A stretch of 8,065 nt of DNA. Source: a bacterium UBP17_UBA6191 (GTDB lineage Bacteria; Muiribacteriota; UBA6191). The translations under genes were made by a program, and so were the position numbers. Positions within the stretch are counted from its first letter, which is position 1. Every line of letters starts with the position of its first letter. Where the stretch lies: assembly GCA_002422125.1 (NCBI GenBank), contig DITF01000293.1, forward strand, positions 1 through 8,065. Direction: 5' to 3'. Shown in pieces: positions 1-6,573 of the stretch. The notes below the pieces were generated by a model. The model was not told the DNA's origin. It was given only the letters and a program-made list of their open reading frames with translations, and ran no database searches.

Positions 1-518
1 CGCTCAAACCCAGCTCAAATCGTCAGGAACCCGCCAAAGAGTCAGTGCAATTGCTTCTGAGTCTCTGTGGACTGTCCCTAAGAAAGACAGACCCCGGCCC
101 GCGAGGGCCACTAGACCAGCCTAAGGTTAGCAATAATCTTTTGATGGTTTCTGGTGCAGAAGAAACAAGGAAGATAAACAGATAAGGCAGGAATGCTTTA
201 GAGTGGGGACTAAAGGTATAGAGGTTTTTCAAACTAACCCGCAAGGGTGTTTGGAAAAAGGTTTTAAGAGAACAGCCCGCAAGGCCATCTAAAGGCGAAG
301 CGGTTCAGTAGTGATACTGTGGCTTAAGACACATAAACCTCAGAATCTGGTTAAACCGCAAAAAAGCTGGTTTTGTGATGGCAACATCGGGCAAATAACC
401 TGAAATATCTGGTAAAGTGCTGGGGCTCCCAATCGGTAGTCCAGTTATTCCTGTATGGTCGATTCTTACCCCACCAGAGAGTCCTTAGGGACACTCATTA
501 CGGTGGGGTTTGTTGTTT
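1..518 (+). ncRNA. Unidentified long structured RNA (5' end possibly outside the window)
   Basis: I see no credible protein gene here, but there is dense RNA-like folding on the + strand. Perfect hairpins closed by GNRA tetraloops are GGCCC-GCGA-GGGCC (96-109), ACCC-GCAA-GGGT nested in CAAAC/GTTTG (230-253, extended by T5/A5 to 225-259), CAGTA-GTGA-TACTG (306-319) with AAGC/GCTT below it (298-301/322-325), and GATG-GCAA-CATC (377-388). Other helices are AGAG-TCAG/CTGA-CTCT (38-45/57-66), CTGTC/GACAG (72-76/86-90), GTTTCT/AGAAAC (147-152/161-166), GGTTT/AAACC enclosing a two-hairpin domain (260-264/335-339), AAACC/GGTTT (353-357/369-373), and AATAA+CTGG/CCAG+TTATT (394-398, 409-412/441-449). 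All GNRA loops read correctly only on the + strand, and an intrinsic terminator ends the unit. I tried tmRNA, RNase P RNA, SRP RNA, 6S RNA, group I and group II introns and found no conserved core of any. That it is an RNA is well supported; its identity and 5' end are unknown. Confidence 0.6.
468..518 (+). terminator. Intrinsic terminator ending the structured RNA
   Basis: An eight-pair stem ACCCCACC (468-475) / GGTGGGGT (502-509) encloses a second hairpin, AGAGTCC/GGACACT (478-484/489-495, one A-A mismatch, TTAG loop). A T-rich tract follows at 509-518. The T tract lies only on the + strand side, which fixes the direction. It closes the 1-518 RNA and separates it from the tRNA-Ser gene 14 bases downstream. 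Confidence 0.75.
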
Positions 519-532
519 ATATCACCTCACGC

Positions 533-616
533 GGAGGGATGTCAGAGTGGTCTATAGTGCACGACTCGAAATCGTGTGTCCCAAAAGGACCGTGGGTTCA
601 AATCCCACTCCCTCCG
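533..616 (+). tRNA. tRNA-Ser, anticodon CGA
   Basis: This is a class II tRNA reading UCG. The acceptor stem is GGAGGGA (533-539) with TCCCTCC (609-615), then discriminator G616, as usual for tRNA-Ser. The anticodon stem is CACGA/TCGTG (560-564/572-576) around loop CTCGAAA, with anticodon CGA at 567-569. A long variable arm, GTCC-CAAAA-GGAC (578-590), is diagnostic of Ser/Leu/Tyr-type tRNAs. The T arm is GTGGG-TTCAAAT-CCCAC (592-608). The 3' CCA is not encoded: G616 is followed by TTTTT, so a CCA-adding enzyme must finish it. The D stem is weak, with about two good pairs. A TATATC box at 518-523 could be its -10, but I see no convincing -35. Confidence 0.96.
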
Positions 617-627
617 TTTTTAATAAA

Positions 628-636
628 TGGTATATT
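628..636 (+). promoter_or_regulatory. Possible extended -10 promoter for the sensor kinase
   Basis: TGG-TATATT matches the extended -10 pattern TGn-TATAAT, with five of six bases in the hexamer. No -35 match lies 17 bases upstream, because that region is the tRNA acceptor end; extended -10 promoters can work without one. Transcription would begin near 642-644, only a few bases before the ATG at 647. That would also explain why no Shine-Dalgarno sequence is visible. The alternative is readthrough from the tRNA transcript. Confidence 0.3.
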
Positions 637-646
637 ATTGACCCGT

Positions 647-3613
647 ATGTCGTACACCAATGAAAAAAGTATCCAGGCCCCAAGCAATGCAGAAATAGAA
701 GCCAAAGTTTTGGTGCTGGATCGTGAATGTAGGGTTTTAAGCTTTACCCCATCTCTTAAGAGCTCATTTTTGATTGGGGATCAAGATATTGGAAAATCAA
801 TTTACAATTTGACAGAACTACTCAAGTTCAGTCCAAATCTGGTGGAAGACACACAGAAGGTTTTAAGAACTGGCCTGACATTAGATAGGGAAGTTTTGTG
901 GGGGGACTCTCATTGCCTGCTTCAAAAAATTGATGGTTGCCCAGACGCTTCAGGTGGAATCCAATTTTTAGTGGTGTCATATTTTGCCACCGAGGGCTTT
1001 CAACAAATCTTAAACGCCAAGCAAAAATCGGATGAGCTTAGAAAATGTGTAATGGACGCAGTGCTTTCCAATCTTTGTGTGCTTGACCGTGAGGGTTACA
1101 TTCTGGAAGTTAATGAAGGTTGGAACAAGTTTTCTGAATCCAACGGGGCCGTGATCAGTGAGAAAACTGGGAGAGGTTCAAACTATTTAGCCATCTGTAG
1201 AGCGGCTGCCGATTCCGAAGAGTCAATAGATGCTCAGAGAGCAGCTAATGGAATATCTGATGTCTTGTCCGGCCGAATTGATTCATTTGAGATGGAGTAT
1301 CCGTGTCATTCACCAGATGAGATGCGCTGGTTTCTGATGAGAGTAACAGCACTTAAGCGGCCAGAAGGTGGGGCAATTGTATCCCACATAGATGTCAGTT
1401 TCAGGAAAAAAGCAGAATTTGCCATTCGCGAAAGCGAACAGAGATTTAAAATGATGTCGGACCAGGCCCCTGTTTTAATTTGGATGACTGATGAATCGGG
1501 GCGGGGCATCTTTTTTAACCGCATGTGGTTAGAATTCACCAATCATAGCGATGAGCAGGATCTTGTTAGTGAGTGGCAGAAATTTGTTCATCCTGAAGAC
1601 TTGGAAACACTAACAAAGATGTATTGGGACGCCATTCATGACCAGCAATCGATCCGTCATGAATTTCGCTTTCGCCACCATAAGTTGGGATATCGTTGGT
1701 TGATGCTGGTGGGGGTTCCAAGGTATGGCTCTCAAAAAGAGTACCTGGGGCATATTGGTGCATGCACAGATATCAGTGACTTAAAGCGCCTGGAAAATGA
1801 GTTAAGGCTGGCCATGGATAGTGCTCAACAGGCTTACGCAGCCAAAAGTATATTTTTGGCAACCATGAGTCATGAAATTCGTACCCCATTAAATGCCATC
1901 ATAGGAATGTCATCAGTCTTACTGGATATGAATTTAAATCCAGAGCAAGCAGAAATTGCCAATATTGTGAATAGTACTGGAGAATCCTTGTTGTCCCTAG
2001 TCAGTGGGATTTTGGACTATTCCAAGATGGAGTCAGGCCGCATTGATTTGGAGCACAGATCCTTTGTATTGGAGGGGCCCCTGTTTAATGCTATTGAAGC
2101 AGTGTATAGGTTGGCTCAAAATGAGGGATTAAGATTTTCTTATATTATTGACTCTGAACTACCTATGTATGTCATGGGGGATAGCACAAGGGTCTATCAG
2201 GTAAGTTTAAATCTTTTATCGAATGCTTTAAAATTTACAAAGTCTGGTATGGTAAATATCGCGGTTTCAGCCACGGAAGATGCCGAAAAACCCATGATTC
2301 AAATTCGTGTAACCGATACGGGAATTGGAATTGAAGAGCAGGCACTAAAACGAATTTTTGAACCGTTTTTACAAGAGGACTCCTCTACAACCCGAAACTA
2401 TGGGGGCACAGGCCTTGGTTTGGCAATTTGTAAAAAAATTGTCGAGGTGATGGGTGGGCGGATTTGGGTTTCTAGTCAAAAGGGTGTTGGATCCGCTTTT
2501 TTTGTGGAATTTCCTCTGATCGCGGCAGAAGTCGCAGGCTCGGGCCTAGATACACAAGAGTCCGTATTGCTATTGGTGGCAGATCCGAACCAACAGATAA
2601 CTTTGCGGGGTCAGTTACAAAGATTAGGCTATTCAGTCCATACTGCCTACCATCCTGACTCAATGCCAGTGTTAGCAGCAGCAATTGTTGATGGTGATTC
2701 CTTAGCGCAGATTCCTCAAAATTTGGATAGGAATTTGGTTTATGTGCTTTGTGAGTCAGGAGATCAGACACTGTTAGAATATGATAAGAGATTGGTGCAC
2801 CCCGTTAGAATTACGGATCTGCAAAAGATTTTGCATCGTAGAAATCAAGAAGTTAACGGTGATAAAAAGCCCATTGATGGCCATGAGCCAATACCGTCCT
2901 TAAGGATTCTTGTAGTTGAGGATAGTGAACCCAACCGTAGGTTGATGCAGATGTTTTTGGCTCAACCCGGATACCAGGTTGAATGTGTTGCGGATGGATT
3001 ACAGGCCCTGGAATGTTTACGAACCCAAAGCTTTGATATTGTGCTTTTGGATATTCAAATGCCTGGGATGGATGGGATCACCTGTGCCAAAGAAATTATA
3101 AAGATGTATCCTGAACCAATCTTCAGACCGGCAATTATGGCAGTTTCTGCCAATGTTTTTTTGCAATATAGACAGGCCTGTGAGGATGCAGGTATGAACG
3201 CATTTCTGACCAAACCAATTCGGAAGGCAGAATTATTGCAAAAAATTATGCAGATAACTCCAATTGTGGATATTCAATTTTTGCTTAAGGATACAGAAGG
3301 TACTCCGGTTCCTGAGCTACAGGCATTTTTACGGGAGCTCATTACGGGCTGGTCAGAGGAAGCGGTTCAACTCAAAGAGAAGTTTGGGAAGGCTACCCAG
3401 GAATTGGACTTGGCAAAAATTGGTTCCGTTTTACATCAATTAAAGGGATCTGCTGCTGGGTTGGGGATGAAACGGCTGGCAATTTTTTGTAATGCCATGT
3501 TTCCGAAGGCCAAAAACAATGTTGGGACGGATTGGTCCCAGGTTTTGGCGGAGTTAGATGTTTTGATTCAGTTGTCCGGGGAGAAGTTTTTGGATGCTAT
3601 TTCAGGTTTATAA
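647..3613 (+). CDS. Soluble hybrid sensor histidine kinase (3x PAS, HisKA, HATPase, degenerate REC, REC, HPt)
   Basis: The 988-residue protein should autophosphorylate on His and pass the phosphate through an internal His-Asp-His relay. No transmembrane stretch or signal peptide is visible, so sensing is probably cytoplasmic. Domains in order: a PAS resembling the type in CheB/CheR fusions (about 18-115); a second PAS (130-255, motif EYPCHSPDE); a PAS_3-like fold (262-380, motif VHPEDLE); HisKA with H409 in SHEIRTPLN; HATPase with N526 (N box), D557 in DTGIGI and a GGTGLGL loop; a degenerate receiver (640-745) keeping D646 and D682 but with H718 where the conserved Lys sits; a canonical receiver (753-870) with E758/D759, phosphoacceptor D802 and K856; and HPt with H930 in HQLKGS. 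The reading frame stays open back to 455, but that stretch crosses the terminator and the tRNA gene, so I start at ATG 647. Its ligand is unknown, and no response regulator lies nearby. Confidence 0.93.
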   Translation: MSYTNEKSIQAPSNAEIEAKVLVLDRECRVLSFTPSLKSSFLIGDQDIGKSIYNLTELLKFSPNLVEDTQKVLRTGLTLDREVLWGDSHCLLQKIDGCPDASGGIQFLVVSYFATEGFQQILNAKQKSDELRKCVMDAVLSNLCVLDREGYILEVNEGWNKFSESNGAVISEKTGRGSNYLAICRAAADSEESIDAQRAANGISDVLSGRIDSFEMEYPCHSPDEMRWFLMRVTALKRPEGGAIVSHIDVSFRKKAEFAIRESEQRFKMMSDQAPVLIWMTDESGRGIFFNRMWLEFTNHSDEQDLVSEWQKFVHPEDLETLTKMYWDAIHDQQSIRHEFRFRHHKLGYRWLMLVGVPRYGSQKEYLGHIGACTDISDLKRLENELRLAMDSAQQAYAAKSIFLATMSHEIRTPLNAIIGMSSVLLDMNLNPEQAEIANIVNSTGESLLSLVSGILDYSKMESGRIDLEHRSFVLEGPLFNAIEAVYRLAQNEGLRFSYIIDSELPMYVMGDSTRVYQVSLNLLSNALKFTKSGMVNIAVSATEDAEKPMIQIRVTDTGIGIEEQALKRIFEPFLQEDSSTTRNYGGTGLGLAICKKIVEVMGGRIWVSSQKGVGSAFFVEFPLIAAEVAGSGLDTQESVLLLVADPNQQITLRGQLQRLGYSVHTAYHPDSMPVLAAAIVDGDSLAQIPQNLDRNLVYVLCESGDQTLLEYDKRLVHPVRITDLQKILHRRNQEVNGDKKPIDGHEPIPSLRILVVEDSEPNRRLMQMFLAQPGYQVECVADGLQALECLRTQSFDIVLLDIQMPGMDGITCAKEIIKMYPEPIFRPAIMAVSANVFLQYRQACEDAGMNAFLTKPIRKAELLQKIMQITPIVDIQFLLKDTEGTPVPELQAFLRELITGWSEEAVQLKEKFGKATQELDLAKIGSVLHQLKGSAAGLGMKRLAIFCNAMFPKAKNNVGTDWSQVLAELDVLIQLSGEKFLDAISGL

Positions 3614-4167
3614 AGGTAATGTCCTGTGATCGGGTGGGCAAATAGAAAGTCTTCCAGTACTGTTCCCTGACCCACATTGTGAATTATCATTGGCCTTTGT
3701 CTGTCTTCTGTTCTAAAGGCGCTAACAATACCAATATGGGGCAGATTTCCGGGTAACACCCAAGTCACCAGACTTCCTGGCTGGTAGTCCTCTGGGTTTT
3801 TTGAAACAGGCAAAACTGATCCGTTGCGTTTAAAAAACACCTTTAGATTGGGAACACGGCGATGATCAATATTGGTGTTTGTGGTCTTTAGTCCCCAGAT
3901 TTTGGGATATTGATCAAAGTGTTTTTTCATATCTTCATGAACCAATACCTGTAAATCGGTGCCTAGCTCACGGTAGGCACGAATAATTACATCGGTGCAA
4001 ACACCACGGTCAATAGGAACGTCCCCCATTGGGTAGGCTATCCGTTGGTATGAACCATCATATAAATAGGTTTGAGTCGTTTGTATCATGGCAACCTCAG
4101 ACAGGTTAGTGCCTTTTGCCCAAAGGGGGAAAAGGGGCACGGCCACCAAAAGACAAAATAGCTTCAT
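3568..4167 (-). CDS. DUF1287 (YijF-like) secreted protein, putative papain-fold cysteine peptidase
   Basis: The 199-residue protein begins with a short hydrophobic signal sequence (about 1-17, ending near LWAKG), so it is probably exported to the periplasm. The body matches DUF1287 closely: YPMGDVP (45-51), DRGVCTDVIIRAYR with C57, VHEDMKKHFDQYPKIWGL, NIDHRRVPNLKVFF, GSLVTWVLPG, NLPHIGIVS with H144, and IIHNVGQG with H163/N164. DUF1287 has an NlpC/P60-like circularly permuted papain fold; C57, H144 and H163 or N164 fit a catalytic triad. The substrate is unknown, and a cell-wall peptide is my inference. The start codon overlaps the flotillin stop (ATGA at 4164-4167) and no Shine-Dalgarno is visible, so translation is probably coupled. 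The last ten residues lie antisense to the end of the sensor-kinase gene. Confidence 0.88.
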   Translation of the reverse strand: MKLFCLLVAVPLFPLWAKGTNLSEVAMIQTTQTYLYDGSYQRIAYPMGDVPIDRGVCTDVIIRAYRELGTDLQVLVHEDMKKHFDQYPKIWGLKTTNTNIDHRRVPNLKVFFKRNGSVLPVSKNPEDYQPGSLVTWVLPGNLPHIGIVSAFRTEDRQRPMIIHNVGQGTVLEDFLFAHPITGHYLYKPEIASKNFSPDN

Positions 4168-5837
4168 ACGGAGTCAGTGGAATTGTTCTCCTGCTGTATG
4201 GCTTGAGTCAAACCTTTCAGGCTTCCCCCCTCCATGCCTAAATCCTTTAGAAGGGAGTCAATCAGTGGAGCTTGGGCTCGATATCTTAAGGCAGAACCAA
4301 CTAAATCTTCGGCCAGATTTCCATTACTGTTTGTGGTTGAACCGGTCCCAGAGCGGGTTAATCCATCGACTTGGTAAATTTTTATGCCCTCGATTTGTTG
4401 CAGAGGTTTCACGGATTCCGCCAGAATCTCAGGTAATTTTTCAATCAGAATGGACTTAATTCTTAGGGCAATTTGTTCGGAGTTTAAAAGGTTTTCCGCT
4501 TCGTTCAAGGCTCGTTTTCCAAAGGCCTCAACCTTATACTTTTCTTCCAGACCCAGAGCCTCAATCTTCATGGACTCAGCTTGAGCGGAAGCTCTGATTT
4601 TCATGGCTTCTGCATCATCTTCTGCTGCTTTTCTACCCGCGTCTGCCCCTATTGTTAGTTTAATCGCGTCTCGCTCCGCAAGTTTTGTAGCCTGTATCAG
4701 CTCGATTCGTTTAAGCCTCTCTGCAATTTCGGCCTCTCTTGCTGTTACAACCCGCTCTTCAGCAGCAACTGCCTCAGCCTTAGCGACATTGGCTTCTTTC
4801 TGTGCCTGGGACTGCTCCTTACTTTTTTCGGCAATGGCTATGGCTCTGGATTGTTCCGCGAGTTCCACGGCTTTTTTCTTTTCGATTTCGGCTGATTCAA
4901 TTGTCTTTTGGCGGTTTACATCCTGCTCTTTCAAACTTTGTTCTGAAGTGATTTTTGCTTGTTCGATTTTTAGTTTTGCCCCGATACTGGCCTCTTCAGA
5001 TTCCCGGTGTCTTTCTGCCTGCTCCTTGGCGATTTCCATGGCTTGCTGAGCTCGGCGAATTTCAATTTCCCTTTGTTGATCCATTTTGGCGTATTCTTCT
5101 TCACGAATGACTTCGAGGCGCTTTTTTTCCGCTTCCAGATTTTTTTGTTTAATCTGAAGATCGGTTTCCTGTTCAATGTCATTTCGTTGTTTGCGTCTGG
5201 CTTCAATCTGTTCCGTCAGTTTGGTGAGACCCTGTGCATCAAAGGCATTGTCTGGATTAAAATACTTACGGCTGGTCTGATCAAGACCGGTCAAAGAAAC
5301 GGCCTCTAGTTCTAATCCATTTTTTAGCAGATCCTCTGAAACTACGGTCTGAACCTTTTGCACAAATTCTGCCCTTTGCTCGTGGAGCTCTTCCATGGCC
5401 ATTTCAGCGGCCACCGATCGCAAAGCGTCCACAAATTTACCTTCAATCAGGCCTTTTAAGGCTTCAGGATCCATGGTTCTTTCACCTAGGGTCTGGGCAG
5501 CATCGGCTATGGCTTCTTCGGTTGGTTTGACTCGAATATAAAACTCAGCCTGAACATCAACTCGCATTCTGTCCCGAGTAATCAAAGCCTGTTCATCTTT
5601 TCTTTCAACCTCAAGTCTTAAGGTGTTCATGTTGACTGGAATTGTTTCGTGCAGGATAGGAAGCACAAGTGCCCCACCATCGACAATTACAAACTGCCCC
5701 CCAAACCCGGTTCTCACAAAGGAGAGCTGTTTAGAAGCTCGCCGATAGAGTTTTGCCAGGATCATACCTATTGACGATAAGGAAACCAGCACAATAATAC
5801 TGATGGCAATTGCAAATTGAAATGAGTTTTCCGCCAT
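4164..5837 (-). CDS. yqiK: YqiK-like flotillin (SPFH/band 7 membrane scaffold)
   Basis: The 557-residue protein is about the length of E. coli YqiK (roughly 550). One N-terminal membrane segment (about 7-29) precedes the SPFH/PHB domain (about 35-195), with family motifs FVRTGFGGQ (40-48), VNMNTLRLEV and ITRDRMRVDV (86-95). The sequence NPDNAFDAQGLTKL (about 194-207) leads into a long, highly charged Glu/Lys/Ala/Gln coiled coil (about 208-440). A flotillin-type C-terminal oligomerisation region ends with AQAPLIDSLLKDLG. Flotillins form large membrane-attached assemblies linked to lipid microdomains. The ATG at 5837 is set by an AAGGA ribosome site eight bases upstream and by the membrane segment. 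It lies between the yqiJ-like gene (4-bp gap) and the DUF1287 gene (ATGA overlap). Confidence 0.93.
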   Translation of the reverse strand: MAENSFQFAIAISIIVLVSLSSIGMILAKLYRRASKQLSFVRTGFGGQFVIVDGGALVLPILHETIPVNMNTLRLEVERKDEQALITRDRMRVDVQAEFYIRVKPTEEAIADAAQTLGERTMDPEALKGLIEGKFVDALRSVAAEMAMEELHEQRAEFVQKVQTVVSEDLLKNGLELEAVSLTGLDQTSRKYFNPDNAFDAQGLTKLTEQIEARRKQRNDIEQETDLQIKQKNLEAEKKRLEVIREEEYAKMDQQREIEIRRAQQAMEIAKEQAERHRESEEASIGAKLKIEQAKITSEQSLKEQDVNRQKTIESAEIEKKKAVELAEQSRAIAIAEKSKEQSQAQKEANVAKAEAVAAEERVVTAREAEIAERLKRIELIQATKLAERDAIKLTIGADAGRKAAEDDAEAMKIRASAQAESMKIEALGLEEKYKVEAFGKRALNEAENLLNSEQIALRIKSILIEKLPEILAESVKPLQQIEGIKIYQVDGLTRSGTGSTTNSNGNLAEDLVGSALRYRAQAPLIDSLLKDLGMEGGSLKGLTQAIQQENNSTDSV

Positions 5838-5841
5838 GGTG

Positions 5842-6504
5842 TTAATCCTTGTTTTGTTTGTCTTCTGCTGAAACTACCTTGAACCGAGCTCCTTGTCTTT
5901 CGACTAGAACAACCAAAGAGCCTGTGGGGAAAGTCTGATCCGTTGTATCCGGTTCCACCAATACATAGTGAGTTTTGCCAAAGGCATCCAAAACTTTGGC
6001 TTGAGTGGGGCTACCAGATCGAGCAGTCCCGATGATGATTTCGGCCTGAAGTCCCAGAAAAGAATCCTGGGAGACAGCCCTGCTTTCATCTTTAGGTAAA
6101 TAGGGGTGTATCCATTTTACTATCCATTTCAGGGGATAAAAGCTCAAAAAAATACAAAGAGGGAAGATAACAATTCCAGGTATGCTGAACCCCACAAAAT
6201 GCAGGGACAGGGCTTGGGCGCTTAATCCCAATACTCCGTAAATGGATAAATACAGAATCAACAATACAATTGCGGGTACGGGACCGGGACATAGCCAACC
6301 CATAATTTTTGGCAGAAAGTTTAGTTTTGCCGTTGCAGAATCAGGGTCAAAAACTAACACGGAGTCAGGAATGAGGGCATCCAAAAAACGAAAAAGTCCC
6401 AATCCCAGCAGCAGTGAAAACATCTCTAATACTGCTATTCCACAAACAAGTAATAGAGATACAGTAAAGGCCAGATTGTTATCAAGATTCAAAAAATCCA
6501 ACAT
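5842..6504 (-). CDS. yqiJ: YqiJ-like NfeD/OB-fold inner-membrane protein, flotillin partner
   Basis: From ATG 6504 this is 220 residues, close to E. coli YqiJ (about 210). It has a hydrophobic N-terminal region (about 10-40), two more membrane segments (about 73-95 and 102-128), then a soluble C-terminal OB-fold-like beta domain (about 140-212: GLQAEIIIGTARSGSPTQAKV, HYVLVEPD, GSLVVLVERQGARFKVVSAE). NfeD-type proteins are typically encoded directly upstream of flotillins and are thought to act with them, and the 4-bp spacing to yqiK here fits that. The frame extends to a TTG at 6543, but the added 13 residues look non-native and the family begins near MLDFLN, so I prefer 6504. No clear Shine-Dalgarno precedes either start. 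The catalytic function, if any, is unknown. Confidence 0.87.
   Translation of the reverse strand: MLDFLNLDNNLAFTVSLLLVCGIAVLEMFSLLLGLGLFRFLDALIPDSVLVFDPDSATAKLNFLPKIMGWLCPGPVPAIVLLILYLSIYGVLGLSAQALSLHFVGFSIPGIVIFPLCIFLSFYPLKWIVKWIHPYLPKDESRAVSQDSFLGLQAEIIIGTARSGSPTQAKVLDAFGKTHYVLVEPDTTDQTFPTGSLVVLVERQGARFKVVSAEDKQNKD
5846..5850 (-). promoter_or_regulatory. Ribosome binding site of the flotillin gene
   Basis: On the minus strand AAGGA lies eight bases before the ATG at 5837, inside the last codons of the yqiJ-like gene. It is the only clear Shine-Dalgarno sequence in this operon. It supports the chosen flotillin start and independent translation of the most abundant expected product. Confidence 0.7.
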
Positions 6505-6573
6505 TACAGACAGAGTACCAATTTTGATACAAATTGTCCGCAACTTTTTAGTCCCTGACTCGTACTGAGATCA
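6505..6573. promoter_or_regulatory. Divergent control region between the yqiJK operon and the lipoprotein gene
   Basis: This 69-bp AT-rich gap is the only non-coding DNA available to start both the minus-strand operon and the plus-strand lipoprotein gene, so both promoters must lie here or extend into the neighbouring genes. I see a candidate sigma-70 promoter for the plus strand (listed separately) and none convincing for the minus strand. No clear operator palindrome is visible. Confidence 0.5.
6524..6552 (+). promoter_or_regulatory. Candidate sigma-70 promoter of the lipoprotein gene
   Basis: TTGATA (6524-6529; five of six bases match TTGACA) is separated by 17 bases from TTTAGT (6547-6552; four of six match TATAAT). 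A start near 6559 would give a leader of about 15 bases before the ATG at 6574. The spacing is ideal but the -10 is mediocre, so this is only a candidate. Confidence 0.35.

Noticed and set aside
36..100. Similarity to the 3' part of RNase P RNA (GAGTCAGTG..ATTGCT, GGACTGTCC, GACAGACCCCGGC)
   Set aside because: The resemblance is suggestive, but the universal AGATGAATG and ACAGAA segments are altered or missing, no GGAAAGTCC core is found on either strand, and about 400 bases of RNA follow instead of a 3' end.
23..244. Minus-strand 73-codon reading frame
   Set aside because: No ribosome site or recognisable protein feature, and it lies antisense to the structured RNA.
298..325. Group II intron domain V (AAGC...GNRA hairpin...GCTT)
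   Set aside because: Only 28 bases with a four-pair lower helix and the wrong internal loop; no reverse transcriptase or intron boundary is visible.
453..476. tmRNA or tRNA-like 3' end (T-loop-like GTCGATT followed by CCCCACCA)
   Set aside because: The distances from T-stem to acceptor and CCA do not fit a tRNA, no tag sequence ending in ALAA or AVAA and no 5' GATTCGAC is present; the same bases form a terminator stem.
455..646. In-frame extension of the sensor kinase by 64 residues
   Set aside because: It would be translated from the terminator and the whole tRNA-Ser gene; the added residues match no domain, so the frame is open by chance.
4603..5049. Plus-strand Ser/Ala-rich 148-codon reading frame
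   Set aside because: It is the mirror of the Glu/Lys/Ala-rich flotillin coiled coil and reflects its codon composition.
4740..5200. Possible tandem repeat in the flotillin coding region
   Set aside because: The periodicity is the heptad-like pattern of the coiled coil; no DNA-level repeat unit is evident.
6505..6543. TTG start extending the yqiJ-like protein by 13 residues
   Set aside because: No ribosome site, and the extra residues do not resemble the family N terminus; ATG 6504 fits better.
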